A stretch of DNA of 64,000 nucleotides, from the NCBI RefSeq assembly GCF_021462225.1, contig NC_061795.1:51395380-51459379 (forward strand), given 5' to 3'. The position numbers and the translations under genes are program-made. Source of the DNA: Girardinichthys multiradiatus. Its lineage: Eukaryota > Chordata > Actinopteri > Cyprinodontiformes > Goodeidae. Every line of letters begins with the position of its first letter. The stretch's first letter is position 1. This document shows, piece after piece, positions 32,650 to 43,868 of the stretch. The notes beneath the pieces are model-generated. The model was not told where the DNA came from, searched no databases, and was given only the letters and a program-made list of their open reading frames with translations.

Positions 32650-34870
32650 ATTTAATCCAATTCAATTCAAAAATACTTTATTAATCCCAAAGGGAAATTA
32701 AATGTTGTTGTAGCTCATATTATGAAGGTTTCCTCAAAGAGCCGTTGTAGATGCTGATGGCTGTGGGCAGGAAGGATCTCCTGTAGCGCTCCATCTTACA
32801 GCAGATCTGAAGAAGCCTCTGATTGAAGACATTCTGTTGTTGTAGGACAGTCTGATGAAGAAGATGCTCAGAGTTCTCTATAATGTTCTTCATTTTATGA
32901 AGAATCCGTCTTTGAACAATGATCTCCAGAGGTTCCAGAGGAGTCTCCAGAACAGAATCGGCCTTTTTTATCAGCTTGTTGAGCTTTTTTATGTCCCTGG
33001 TTCTGATGCTGCTTCCCCAGTAGATGATGGTAGAAGAGATCAGACTCTCCACAACAGACTTATAGAAGATATGCAGCATCTTGCTGCAAACACCAAAGGA
33101 CCTAAGCTTCCTCAAGAAGTACAGTCTGCTCTGTCCCTTCTTGTAGATGGCTTCACAGTTGCATCTCCACTCTAGTCTGTTGTCCAGGTGAACACCGAGG
33201 TATTTATACTCCTCCACCACCTCCACTTCTTCTCCCATGATGGAAATAGTTTTTGACTTATTCCAGTTTCTCTTAAAATCTACAATCATCTCCTTTGTTT
33301 TAGTCACGTTCAACATGAGATGATTGTTTCCACACCATGCCACAAAGAGGTCCACCACCTTCCTGTACTCAGCTTCTTCTCCATCTCTGATCCACCAACA
33401 ACTGCAGAATCATCTGAGTATTTCTGCAGATGACAGGAGTCTGTCTTGTACTGGAAGTCTGAGGTGTACAGAGTGAAAAGGAATGGTGAGAGTACCGTCC
33501 CCTGTGGTGCTCCTGTGCTGCTGACTACCTGGTTAGACTCACAACCCTTCAGTCTCACAAACTGTGGTCTGTTTGTCAGGTAGTCTTTGATCCAGGAGAT
33601 TGTTGAGGCCTCCACCTGAGTCTTCTGGAGTTTCTGACAAAGCAAATCAGGTTGAATTGAGTTAAATGTTCTGGAGAAATCAAAGAACATGATCCTCACA
33701 GTGCTGCTGGCTTTGTCCAGATGACAGTGGGTTTGTTGAAGCAGGTGTATGATGGCATCTTCAACTCCAACTCCACAGCGATAAGCAAACTGAAGGAGGT
33801 CCTGATGGTTTACTGTTTGCTTCCTCAGGTGGACCAACAGGAGTCTCTCTAGGACCTTCATGATGTGAGATGTCAGGGCAACAGGTCTATAGTCATTGAG
33901 GACTGATGGGTGAGTTTTCTTTGGTACTGGAACAAGACAGGAGGTCTTCCACAACACTGGAACCTTCTTCTGGGCCAGGCTAAGATTGAAGAGGTGCTGT
34001 ATCCCACAGAGCTGCTCTGCAGAGGGCTCCTGGACTCTAGGGCTGACATGATCTGGACCTGCAGCCTTATTCCGGTTGAGTCTTTCCAGTTGTCTCTTCA
34101 CCTGACTTCTTGAGATACACAGGTGGAAGGGGGAAGCAAAGGAAGCATCAGCATCTTCTGATATGGTTGAAGGCAAACATGCAGTCTTTGAGCAGGAAAG
34201 GAGGATGCTGAGCTTGTTTCTGAACTGAACATATTGAAGAATCTCTTTAGTTCATTGGTTCTGTCCAGACATTCAAGCCTGTGATCTTCTTCATCCCAGA
34301 CCACACATCTCATGTGGTCTGGGATAGCATGGTAGCATGGTTAAAATCACCAGATATTACCACAAACACATTGGGGTGTTGTGTCTGTAGCTTAGCAACA
34401 ACTGAGGTGAGGACATCAAATGCAGTGTCGGCAACAGCTGAAGGTGGAACGTAAACTGTTGCCAAAATAACACTGGTGAACTCTGGGTAAATAATATGGA
34501 CGAAAACCTACTGCCAACAGTTCAATATCTGGACTGCAGAGATGACACTTCACAGTAACATGTCCTGGATTACACCATCTGTTGTTCACAAGTACTGCTA
34601 GTCCACCTCCTTTACATTTGCCGCTCCTCTTTAAATCTCTGTCTGCTCGTATGGTTAAAAAGCCCGGCAGAGAGACGCTGGAGTCGGGGATATGATCCTG
34701 CAGTCATGTCTCAGTAAAACACATAATACTGCATGCCCGGTTCTCTGGCTGGGTCCTTTGTAAGGCTTGGAGTTCATCCAACTTGTTTCCCAACAATCTC
34801 ACATTGCCCATCAGAATTGATGGAAGAGATGGTGTGAACTTCCTGCCTCTTCTCTTTGCTCCTGCTCTGC
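32650..34870 (-). mobile_element. Rex1/Babar-like LINE (CR1 group), internally deleted
   Basis: It is read on the minus strand. The endonuclease domain occupies about 34340-34870 (GNVRLLGNKLDELQAL, SPDIELLAVGFRPYYLPREF, VISGDFNHATML). It is followed directly near 34320 by the linker and reverse transcriptase, so roughly the middle of ORF2 is missing. The 3' tail (TTTGGGATTAATAAAGTATT on the minus strand) lies at about 32660-32700. A short 3' piece of a related element is at 42115-42182. Confidence 0.83.
32720..34176 (-). pseudogene. Reverse transcriptase of Rex1-like LINE
   Basis: The first frame (34176 to about 33360) covers RT motifs: NRNKAAGPDHVSP, LNDYRPVALTSHIMKVLERL, IMFFDFSRTFNSIQPDLL, TGAPQGTVLSPFLFTLYTSD, and YSDDSAVVG, where FADD or YADD is usual. 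A frameshift near 33360 passes to VDLFVAWCGNNHLMLNVTKT, EEYKYLGVHLDNRLEW, SRLYFLRKLRSFGVC and the C-terminal YRRSFLPTAISIYN. The A-to-S change beside the catalytic Asp pair and the frameshift indicate an inactive copy. Confidence 0.85.
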
Positions 34871-34879
34871 ATCTAAGGC

Positions 34880-36010
34880 ACCTCTATTTCAATTCATCCA
34901 GGATTTGGTTGTAGTTTAAGTTCTATTTTAGCTTTTGAGATATTAATTAGCCACTCCTGGTTGTAAAGACACAACCCCATTTCCATGGTGACGCATCATA
35001 ACAAATGTCCAAAAGTAAAAAAGTATCAGCAAAAGTCCTTCCAGCTGCACAGCATCAGATACCGGAGAGGATAATTGTCCAAAAAAAGAATTAATCAGCA
35101 CGAAATGTAACAGAGCTACTTCAACCCACCTACACCTTGAGTGACTCAATTCATTCAATTACAATGTTCATTTAATGTTGCAGAGCAGCTGAGTGAGAGA
35201 GAGTGAGATAAATACAGCGATACACATGAAAGTCAAGAGAAGCCATTTGATTATTTTTCCCACCCTCACTCTAATGATTTGGATATATTTTCAGTACCAC
35301 CTAAATCAGACAAGTCAACAAATAATTCCAAATCATTTGTTGTATGATACCATGATTGATTGTCATATTAGTGAGTTTAAGAGGGTTTATACATAGCATA
35401 ATGTAGGTGAGCATAATTTCATTTTATGTAATTTGAGTACATAATATTGCACCACAGCAGAAACATAGATTTTGTAGGTATTCAGTCTTGGAGGTTTGCC
35501 TTAATTTGTTGGTGGTGGCCTGGGATGGTATCAAAATCCCAGCCTGGATTATTGTTGCAATCACTGAGCCAGGCTGTAACACAAGAAATGAATTGAAAAA
35601 ACTTTCAGTATTCTAATTTTCCAGATACTCCAACAAAGGAACAGGCAACTGTGATGTGGAAGAATAGGAATAAGTTCCTTTCAATTCTTCTACAGCTGAA
35701 AATCTAAAACAACTGCACTTGGATTCAGCCCCTTTTACTCCGATGTTGCAGTGTACAAGAAGTCACATCAGCACCTTTTCTGCCTAAGGAAACTCTGCCA
35801 CTTTAATATAGACCAAACCATAATGACCCTGTTTTTTTATGCATTTAGCAAATCAGTTTTTTTCTTTTCCTTGGTGTCATGGTTTGGTCTTTTAACTTTG
35901 AAAAAGAGAAATTCCCGCCAGGAGATAAAGTGTCGTCCAGATTGACTGGAGTCCCAACATCCGTCTCATCCCTGTACACCAGGCCGGTACAGCAGATAGC
36001 ATTTCCTGTT
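34880..36010. other. No gene recognised
   Basis: AT-rich DNA with no exon or clear repeat ends. Part of the 34880-35150 segment could be 5' untranslated DNA of the Rex1-like LINE. Confidence 0.45.
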
Positions 36011-36014
36011 TCAA

Positions 36015-36058
36015 ACTACAACTCCCATCTCCTTCACATTTGAACTACAACTCCCATC
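36015..36058 (+). promoter_or_regulatory. Two ZNF143-like ACTACAACTCCCATC motifs
   Basis: ACTACAACTCCCATC occurs at 36015-36029 and again at 36044-36058. It resembles the ZNF143/THAP11 binding element. No transcript start or exon can be assigned next to it, so function is unproven. Confidence 0.35.
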
Positions 36059-36273
36059 GCTGCACAGAGAGCTTCAGCTGTTGCCCTCTGGAGATTCTTG
36101 GTCCCTAAATGTAGGACCATACGTCCTGAAACCAGCTTTGCTCCTTCTGCTGGTGATGAAATGCTAAAGCTGAAATGAGACAAAATCTCTCAATGGACTT
36201 TAAATGGATTTCAGTTTTAATGGATTTGACATTTTATTTCATTTTAGTATTTATTGATAACAGTTTTTTAGTG

Positions 36274-36700
36274 AAGTGACCGAAAGAACGAGATCACGGA
36301 TACAAGCGGCTGAAATGAGCTTCCTCCGTAGGGTGGCCGGGCACTCCCTTAGAGATAGGGTGAGGAGCTCGGCCATCCGGGAGGGGCTCGGAGTAGAGCC
36401 GCTGCTCCTCCACATCGAGAGGAGCCAGTTGAGGTGGCTCGGGCATCTATACCGGATGCCTCCTGGACGCCTTCCTCGGGAGGTGTTCCAGGCACGTCCC
36501 ACCGGGAGGAGGCCCAGGGGACGGCCCAGGACACGCTGGAGGGACTATGTCTCTCGGCTGGCCTGGGAACGCCTTGGGCTCCCCCTGGAGGAACTGGAGG
36601 AGGTGTCTGGAGAGAGGGACGTCTGGGCGTCTCTGCTGAGTCTGCTGCCCCCGCGACCCGGTCCTGGATAAGCGGAAGACGACGAACGAATGAACGAGTT
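36274..36700 (+). mobile_element. RTE-like (Rex3-type) LINE, 5'-truncated 3' end
   Basis: The last 130 codons of the RT ORF are open: TERTRSRIQAAEMSFLRRVA, IERSQLRWLGHLYRMPPGRL, RRPRGRPRTRWRDYVSRLAW and LLPPRPGPG then a stop. The RGRPRTRW block near the C-terminus is characteristic of RTE-type ORFs. The tail is GATAAGCGGAAGACGACGAA followed by CGAATGAACG. Severe 5' truncation is usual for target-primed reverse transcription. Confidence 0.8.
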
Positions 36701-37051
36701 TTTTAGTGTTTTATTTATTTGTTACTTTAATGGTTTGTTTTGTTTTTTTACCAGAATCTTGTTTCCTATATTCTAGTTTTATGTCAGTTTCATTCCCTAA
36801 ATATGTGATTAGTTATTTAATTGGCCTGATTATTTGGCAAGTTTCAGAAAGTGAAGTGAAGATCCATGAATCCAAGATGGCCGCTGGGGCCAGTGTCTTT
36901 GTGACAGTTGCTGCAAACAATTAACTGAAAAGTGAACGTAACCTTGGATTAAACAGCTTTGAAGACAGAAAAATACAGAAAATTGAGCTGAGAAGAAGAA
37001 CAGTGAGAAAGGTCCAAGCAAAAACCAAAACAAAAGCAATCTTCCAAACAA

Positions 37052-37870
37052 ATGGAGGAATGTACACTAAAACAAATGCATAACAATCAAGAGGAGACAA
37101 TAGAGGACGCTTCATCAATTAAATCCTTGCGTATGGCTGAAATACTCAAAGAACTGAGAGAATTTCAATCTGAAACAATAGTTAGTTTTGTATCATTAAA
37201 GGAAGAGTTAAATGTGCTTCGTGGAGACTTCACAAGTGTTAAAAAAGAATGGATGAAGCTGAACAGCTAATTGCTCAGTGTGAAGATTATGAAATGAAAA
37301 CCTTTAAAGTGCTCCTACACGCCCTTCAAATGCAAAAACAACTTGATGCGAAGAACTGGAAGTGACAGATAAACTCCATGTGGAGAGGGCACATCAGATA
37401 GGGCCGAGACCTGGATCAAAGGACCGGTCCAGAACTATTCTGGTTCGATTTAAATCATGTCCCATGAAACAAAAACTGCTGCAGGCTGCATGGAGAGCAA
37501 AGATCGTACAAGTAAATGATTGAAGGATATATTTTAATGAGGATTTCACAATCTCAGTGTTCAAGGGACGTGCAAAATATAAAGACATGCGCAAAGTACT
37601 TAGTGAGAGGAAGATAAGGTCACGGATCTTATATCCAGCAAGAATGAAGGTTTTTGTGAGGACGGGAAGGTAAAGGTGTATAATGACCCCCAAGCTGCTG
37701 CAATTGGATTACATGAGCTCGGAGTCAACATGGACATTCCAGAGAAAGAAATGGATCTGGAGTTAACACTGCAGACTGCAGGATGGGAGTCAGCCCAGAC
37801 CCAAAGAAGGAGAGCTTCAGGTTGTGAAATCATGGACGGAGTTAAAGCCCTTCTTGAAAAACACAACTGA
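37052..37870 (+). pseudogene. LINE ORF1-like nucleic-acid-binding protein
   Basis: Residues from 37052 (MEECTLKQMHNNQEETIEDA, then EILKELREFQSETIVSFVSL) look like the coiled-coil start of an L1-type ORF1. The frame breaks near 37270. From about 37408 it reads RSRTILVRFKSCPMKQKLLQ AAWR and then FKGRAKYKDMRKVLSERKIR, typical of the L1 ORF1 RRM and C-terminal domains, and ends with VKALLEKHN and a stop at 37870. An in-frame stop falls after KIVQVND. Confidence 0.65.
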
Positions 37871-38169
37871 ATAAAGATTATTTGAAAAAGAGAAAGACAT
37901 AAATACAGGGTGTTTTTTTATTTTCCTTTCTTTCCTTTTGCTCAATTTCTTGTCACTAAGTCTGTTCTGGAAAATAGTTTATGATAAAATCAGAAAGTGA
38001 TCTAATTTTGAAAAGATGTGGTGTTACAGAGTATAAAATGCATGACCATGAAAACAACATCGACCCAGATAGTAATTTATTAGATTAAAATAGTAACTGT
38101 AAAGATTATACCGATGAACAACTGAATTACTCTGAGGACTTGGATTATTCTTCACTCATTGTAGAAGTC

Positions 38170-40658
38170 TTCATGCAAATTTTGCCAAGATTAGTGAATA
38201 TCTGAAAACATTTAGAAGCCACTTTCAAGTAATAGCATTGTCTGAAACTTGGTTAAATGACAAATCTATAGGTTTTGATAGGGAAGGATATTGTCTGTTT
38301 TATGCTAATAGAGTAAAGAACAAAGGTGGAGGTATTGCAATTTATGTCAAAAGTTCCCTGAGATGTAAAAAACTAGAAAGCGTGTCAATTGCCTTGGATG
38401 ACGTGATGGAATGTGTTACTGTTGAAACTGAGATGGAGAAAACAAGTAACATTATTGTAGCTTGTATATATAGAACACCAGGCTCTAATATAGGATATTT
38501 TAGAGAAAGATGTGAAAATATCTTGGATGGATTAAATAATAGGAGTACCTGGTTTATATGTGGAGATTTCAATGTTGATTTATTAAAATAAGGACAGCAC
38601 AAAATCACTACAGATTTTGTAGATGCAATGTCCAGTAGAAGCTTTTATCCACTGATTACTCAACCAACCAGAATCACAAGCACTAGTGCTACTTTAATGG
38701 ATAATATTTTTACTAATGAAATTGGAAAAGCTGTTTACTGTGGGGTCCTAATAAGTGATATAAGTGATCCTTTACCTATATTCATAGTACATCACAGTAA
38801 AATTGAAAAAACGAAGAAAGTTGACAAAATAAAGCATGTTAGAATCAGATCAGAAGAAACGATAATGAAATTCCATAATGATCTGTTAAAGGGAAACTGG
38901 AGTGGGTTATGTGTGAAGGATATGAATGTGGTTTATGAAACATATTTACAAGTATATAAATCCTTATATGATAAGAACTGCCCGATATTAGTGTGTCACA
39001 AAAATATAAATGGCATTGTAAAACCCTGGATGACCAAGGGACTGTTAAAATCTTGTAAGAAGAAAAATAAGTTATATTGAGATATTGTTAGATTTCCAAC
39101 TAAATCTAAAGAAAAGAAAATACAAGATATATTAAAACAAATTAACAACGTTAACACGACAAGCCAAAAAAGATTAATACAATTTAAAGTTGAGAGAGAA
39201 TAGTGGTGATATGAAAAAAAAATATTGGAAAATATTGAATAGTATTGTAAGACCTAACTATTCTCATTGTCCTGAAAGAAATTTTTTTAAGAGAGAAACA
39301 ACAATCACTGACAAAAATAAGGTGGCAAATGAATTTAATTCCTTTTTTGTAAATATAGGACCAGACCTGGCTTCTTCCATTAAGACAAATGATAAAAGAG
39401 GTGGAAATGTGCAGCGTGGCAGTAGAATTTTACACTCAATGTTTCTAGGAGATATAAGTGAAAATGAAATTCAAACTATAGTGAGAAAAAACAAAACTAA
39501 AACATCTTCTGATCAAATAAATTAACATTGCTTGCATTACTTGAATTGAATGAAGAAATTACAGCAGCAATAGACAGGAATTGATATACAGTGGGGATGT
39601 TTATCAATTTAAGAAAAGCATTTGATACCATCGACCACACATTATTACTTTCCAAATTACAGGATTATGGGATAAGAGGGACAATTTCTAACTGGCTGAG
39701 TAGTTATTTGACTAACCGAAAACAATTTGTTTAGCTAGGAAACAAAAAATCAGATCTTCAGAAAATAAAATGTGGAGTCCCCCAAGGTTCAGTGCTAGGA
39801 CCAAAGCTTTTTATTTTGAATATTAATGACATTTGCGAGGTGTCTAAAATGTTACAATTCATCCTGTTTGCAGATGACACAAATTTATTTTATTCTGGGA
39901 ATGATTAAAAAAAACATCATAGAAGATTTGGCTTGTGAGATGTCTAAACTTAATGAGGATTATCGATAAACTGTAATAAAACACAATTCCTTATTTTTGG
40001 TAGCAGAAAAATAGATGAATCTATTACAATGACCATAGATGACTATCTAGTGAAACAAGTAAAGGAAGTAAAATTTTTAGGGGTTGTTCTGGATCATAAA
40101 CTTGACTGGAAATCTCACTTAAAATACATAAAACAAACATTATGTAAAAGTATTGGACGTATAAATAAAGAAAAAATCATTTTATAACTGTTAACACTCT
40201 GAAAATTATATGATTCATTTGTTACTCCATATATGACTTATTGTATAGAGGTATGGGGCAACACATTTAAAACAAATATCAAACCCCTGTTTGTGACACA
40301 AAAGAAATTTATGAGAGTTTTACACAATGTGAATGCTAGAGGACATACTAATAAATTGTTTATCCAAATAAATATCTTAAAACTAAGAGACTTGGTTAAT
40401 TTAAAAATGTTATTAGTTATCTTTAAAGCCAGAAAGAGACTATTGCCAATTCATTTACAAAAGTTCTTTGTCTTAAACTCAAGTGGTCAAAATAACAGGA
40501 GGAAGTATAATTTCAAAAGTAAAACTGTGCGTATTACTTTAAGACAAATGCGTATTTCAGTTCATGAAGTAAAATTATGGAACAGTTTGGATGAGGAGTT
40601 AAAAAAATGCTCTACTACAAATCAATTCAAAAGACTTTACAAGAAAAAAAATTATTAA
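38170..40658 (+). pseudogene. LINE ORF2: endonuclease and reverse transcriptase
   Basis: The AP-endonuclease domain reads VIALSETWLNDKS, NKGGGIAIYVKSSLR, IYRTPGSN and WFICGDFNVDLLK, then breaks at a TAA where the frame should continue (38590). It goes on with LITQPTRITSTSATLMDNIF and FVNIGPDLASSIK. The RT palm (39600-39905) gives [28 protein letters not shown] and [13 protein letters not shown], with an in-frame TAG between. The C-terminal part is 40233-40658. Part of the region between about 39520 and 39600 appears deleted. Confidence 0.78.
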
Positions 40659-40899
40659 GTCTTATACGGTTCTGAGTGACTAATGAGGAGAATGATAAAT
40701 TGTCTGCAACTTATATTGTTAATTTAATGTATGCGGCCATGTAAAATTATTTAGGGATTATTGAGGAAGGGGCAGGTTTTTACAAGATGTTTTCTTCTTC
40801 CTGCTCCCTTTTCACTCGTGTGGAGTAAGTGTTGTATGTGTTTGTGAATTAATGATGAAATTGTTAAATCGAGTGAATAAATTGATTGATTGATAAACC

Positions 40900-41225
40900 T
40901 TGCTCTCTTCTTCTGTGACATTTGATTTGTGGAGTTTTTAGTACTTTGAGTACTGCTATATTTTATGTTTCTGGTGTATTATGTGCATTTGAAACCACTG
41001 CAAAACAAATGTAACCAGGGGTGCAAAGAAAGAAACTTTCAACCTTAATCCACCTTGAAGTTGTTCGCCAACTGCTATATTAAAAGAAGTAACACCCTCA
41101 TATGCTGTGTCCAAATTCAGAGTTTAGACTGGAGCTCTGGAGACCAAGGACCACAGCAGACTGCTCAGGGAGAAAGTTCTGGAGTCTACAAGGTTAAGTT
41201 TTACAACAACATGCCAAGCTTTGAA
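40900..41225. other. No gene recognised
   Basis: A short stretch between the LINE tail and a Tc1 fragment, with no feature seen. Confidence 0.5.
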
Positions 41226-41229
41226 TATC

Positions 41230-41560
41230 ATACAGAGTTCTGTATCTGAACATGGAGAGAGGATGAACCACCAAGACATGGACGTCCACCTAAACTGATT
41301 GCCAGGGCAAGGAGAACGTTAATCAGGGAGGCAGCCAAGAGGCCCATGGTAGCTCTGAAGGAGCTGCAGAGCAGAGATACCGCTCAGATGGAGAAAATCT
41401 ATCCACGGGACAACCATCAGTCATGAACTTCATAAAACTGGTCTTTATGGAAGAGTGGCAGAAAACAACACTGTTGTCAGAAAGCCAGAGAAGATGCTGT
41501 CTGCAGTTTGTCACAAGACAGAGCAAACATGGAAGTCCGTAAGGACTCTGGTTTGGACCA
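41230..41560 (+). pseudogene. Tc1-like transposase fragment, DNA-binding half
   Basis: Two frames together give GRPPKLIARARRTLIREAAK with RPMVALKELQSR, then IHGTTISHELHKTGLYGRVA and KPEKMLSAVCHKT. This matches the second helix-turn-helix region of Tc1 transposases such as family D. No terminal repeats or catalytic part are present. It is an old fragment just upstream of the pierce2 promoter region. Confidence 0.75.
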
Positions 41561-41590
41561 GCGGCAGCTTGTAAGACGTCGATGTCGTAT

Positions 41591-41692
41591 GTTTCCATGG
41601 AAACCAGACGCTTCGCTTTCTCAACCTGCGCGAAACACGCAAACTACCAAGTCCGGAGACGCGGCTGTTCAGCGGAGTATTTGCATTTTAAG
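41591..41692 (+). promoter_or_regulatory. X-box-like motif and candidate first exon of pierce2
   Basis: The palindrome GTTTCCATGGAAAC (41591-41604) fits the broad RFX consensus RYYNYYWWRRNRAC. A CpG-rich block follows, with a POU octamer ATTTGCAT at 41679-41686 and a donor at 41693 (AAG before gtaact). Spliced to the acceptor at 43038 it would give a 5' untranslated first exon for pierce2. Ciliary genes are commonly RFX targets. Confidence 0.5.
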
Positions 41693-42114
41693 GTAACTAA
41701 GAAAGTCTAGTTCCACACATTGAGTTATGTACAATGTAAAAGTTTTAAATTTAACATCTAGGTTAGGTTCACCTTAAAGTCCATCTGGACTCAGCGGTTC
41801 TGTGTTCAAAGATTTCAGTTCCTGGTCAGCATTATATTTAGAGCTTTAGTCCGTTTAACCGTCACTATAGATCTTTATTCAGCCATATTTCCGGCCTTTT
41901 TTGCGATCTAGAGCTTTTCAGTGCCCATAGTTTTGAGAAAGTAAAACGTTTTACAAATGTATAATATAGACAGAGAGGGGCTGATCTTCACAGCATTTAT
42001 TAACAAGGTTTTCATCCCACTTGGATCTCTGTGAGGTCCAACATCTGAAGAGTCCACTCCACAGTGTTAATACGTTTCAGGTTCATAGATGTAACATTCA
42101 GCACTATGAACCTG

Positions 42115-42182
42115 AATAATATGAGCTACAACAACATCCAATTTACTTTTGGGATTAATAAAGTATTTTTGAATTAAATTGA
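42115..42182 (+). repeat. Rex1-like LINE 3' tail
   Basis: TTTGGGATTAATAAAGTATT and the preceding ATGAGCTACAACAACAT match the minus-strand 3' end of the LINE at 32650-32725. This is a very short, 5'-truncated insertion in the putative pierce2 intron. Confidence 0.75.
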
Positions 42183-42195
42183 ACCTGAACATGAC

Positions 42196-42219
42196 ATATC
42201 ATCATCATCATCATCATCA
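42196..42219. repeat. (ATC)n microsatellite
   Basis: About seven ATC units. Confidence 0.9.
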
Positions 42220-43050
42220 CAACAAAACCAAATGCCTTGGACAAATATTCAACTGCACACAGTCAGCAACAGAAGAACATTTTATTGGAAAAACCACAAG
42301 ACTAATTCCGTCCTTAAATTCTTGCCTGTACAAACTGGGTGTACTTAATAATGAATGTCATCCAGAAACACCTTGCTAGACTGACTCAATTACTGGAAGG
42401 TGCCCAGGTCCTGTGGGTGCCATCCACCAGCCCTTAAATCCAATGTCCTGCTGCTATATTGTTGTTTGGAGAAAAAATACTCTCTCCTTCAACCACTTGG
42501 TTTCCTCCAAACATGGAGCTCTGCATGATTAATTCAGCAGCTACCAGCTGCTGAACTTCCCTCTTCAATCCTGCGGAAGCAGCAAAGGTGCACTTAGTTT
42601 TTCTCAAGAATGCATGGACAGTCACATAAACTTTCTTTTCTAAAAGCTGAAACATAAAATATTTTGACATTTATTTGAGAAGTGAAAGGCATTTGCTGCA
42701 TATTTTCTTTTATTATTTTTATTATTATTATATTTAATGCCAACGATTAAATTTCAGTCCATGTGTTAATCAGTCACTTCAGACAAAAACTACATCTACT
42801 CACTGGAAGCCAGCAGGACTGTTCAGTTATGCTTAAAATCATTTCCCCTGAATTATTTAAATTCTCCATAAGAAGCTAAAAATATCTTCTTTTTAATGTA
42901 AAATCTCTTACAGCTGGCTTTCTTTATACATATTGATTAGGTCAAGAAAGATGAAGATTAGATCAAAAATGTATCAAAATAAAGATGAATAGAAATTGCA
43001 CACATTTTGCAAAGGTTTTGAATCTAATTCTTTTACAGGCACAAGCAGTG

Positions 43051-43359
43051 ATGTCACTCACCGAGAAGCAAAGGGCAGCAAATAAAAAACCATGCAACAA
43101 CCCTGGAAACCCAGTTTTCTCCTGCATGATGAACCTGACTGTCAAAGGAGAGGAATCAGCAACAATAAAGTCCCAAAGTATCCTGTACAGGACAACGTCA
43201 AGTGACTATGGTCGTCTTCCTCCAACCATTGAGAGCTCACCATGTTCGTACCACCCTAAGTCCCAGACCTTTTCCAAACAGCTGAGCCTTGGTGGAATGT
43301 TTCAGGATAATTCCTTTAACACATCACTTCATCAATGTACATCACACCATCTAAGCTGA
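43051..43359 (+). CDS. pierce2: Piercer of microtubule wall 2 (PIERCE2, C15orf65-type)
   Basis: The exon opens after TTCTTTTACAG (acceptor at 43038) and the ATG is 13 bases in. The 102-residue protein starts MSLTEKQRAANKKPCNNPGN and contains the family hallmarks. These are CNNPGNPVFSCM near residues 15-26, then ILYRTTSSDYGRLPP, SYHPKSQTFSKQ and GGMFQDNSFNTSL near the C-terminus. PIERCE1 and PIERCE2 are microtubule inner proteins in the lumen of motile-cilium doublets, needed for outer dynein arm docking and left-right patterning. Length and motif order agree with the family. An in-frame extension to 42985 crosses the splice acceptor and is not used. ATTAAA signals lie at 43366 and 43385. Coding sequence appears to be in one exon. 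Confidence 0.9.
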   Translation: MSLTEKQRAANKKPCNNPGNPVFSCMMNLTVKGEESATIKSQSILYRTTSSDYGRLPPTIESSPCSYHPKSQTFSKQLSLGGMFQDNSFNTSLHQCTSHHLS

Positions 43360-43365
43360 ACTCAA

Positions 43366-43390
43366 ATTAAATCCCTTCTGCAATATTAAA
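43366..43390 (+). terminator. Polyadenylation signals of pierce2
   Basis: ATTAAA at 43366-43371 and 43385-43390, within 35 bases of the stop codon. Confidence 0.5.
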
Positions 43391-43868
43391 TGTGTTGGAT
43401 GTGTTCATTTATTCAGCTTTTCCATCAACTCTAACTCGAACTTCATTTTACGTTAACATATAATTAAAGACTTTAAAAGACCTCAGTCTGGAAGATGGAG
43501 CTGGACGTTAGCTACACTGTGAGTCCTCCTTCCTCATTGGACAAGAATAACTTCAGATAGTAGCTACTGCTTTGTTGGTGTCAATTAGATAGATATATAT
43601 GTGTTATATCTTTACATCCAACGTCTAATGAAAATTAGACATCAACATCAAATGTCTTTTTAGGATTTGTAAAATGCAGTCATTAATCCATTTAGGCTCA
43701 TTTTTCAGATTAAAAGTGTCTTTATAAATAACCTTTAAGCAGGTACTAAACATACTTCCCATTAAGCTCACATTTTCTGAGTGAACATGCCAAGTTTAAA
43801 AAGTAGGATGTTGGATATGAAAGGAGAAGGACCAAGAACAGCTTTATAAATGAGGACAAGCCACTGGT

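Larger units (their letters stand above)
36880..40895 (+). mobile_element. Two-ORF LINE (L1-type ORF1 plus APE/RT ORF2), decayed
   Basis: An ORF1-like part (37052-37870) is followed by an endonuclease and reverse transcriptase part (38170-40658). A TTGA-repeat tail (AATTGATTGATTGAT) at about 40880 closes it. Several indels break both ORFs. The RT is closest in feel to the Jockey/CR1/L2 branch, whereas the ORF1 resembles an L1 RNA-binding protein. The clade is therefore uncertain. Confidence 0.7.

Noticed and set aside
36276..36671. 131-residue frame as a basic nuclear protein
   Set aside because: It is the C-terminal end of an RTE-like LINE ORF. A related but damaged element lies at 62005-64000.
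42985..43050. N-terminal extension of pierce2
   Set aside because: It spans a good splice acceptor at 43038 and is not conserved in composition.
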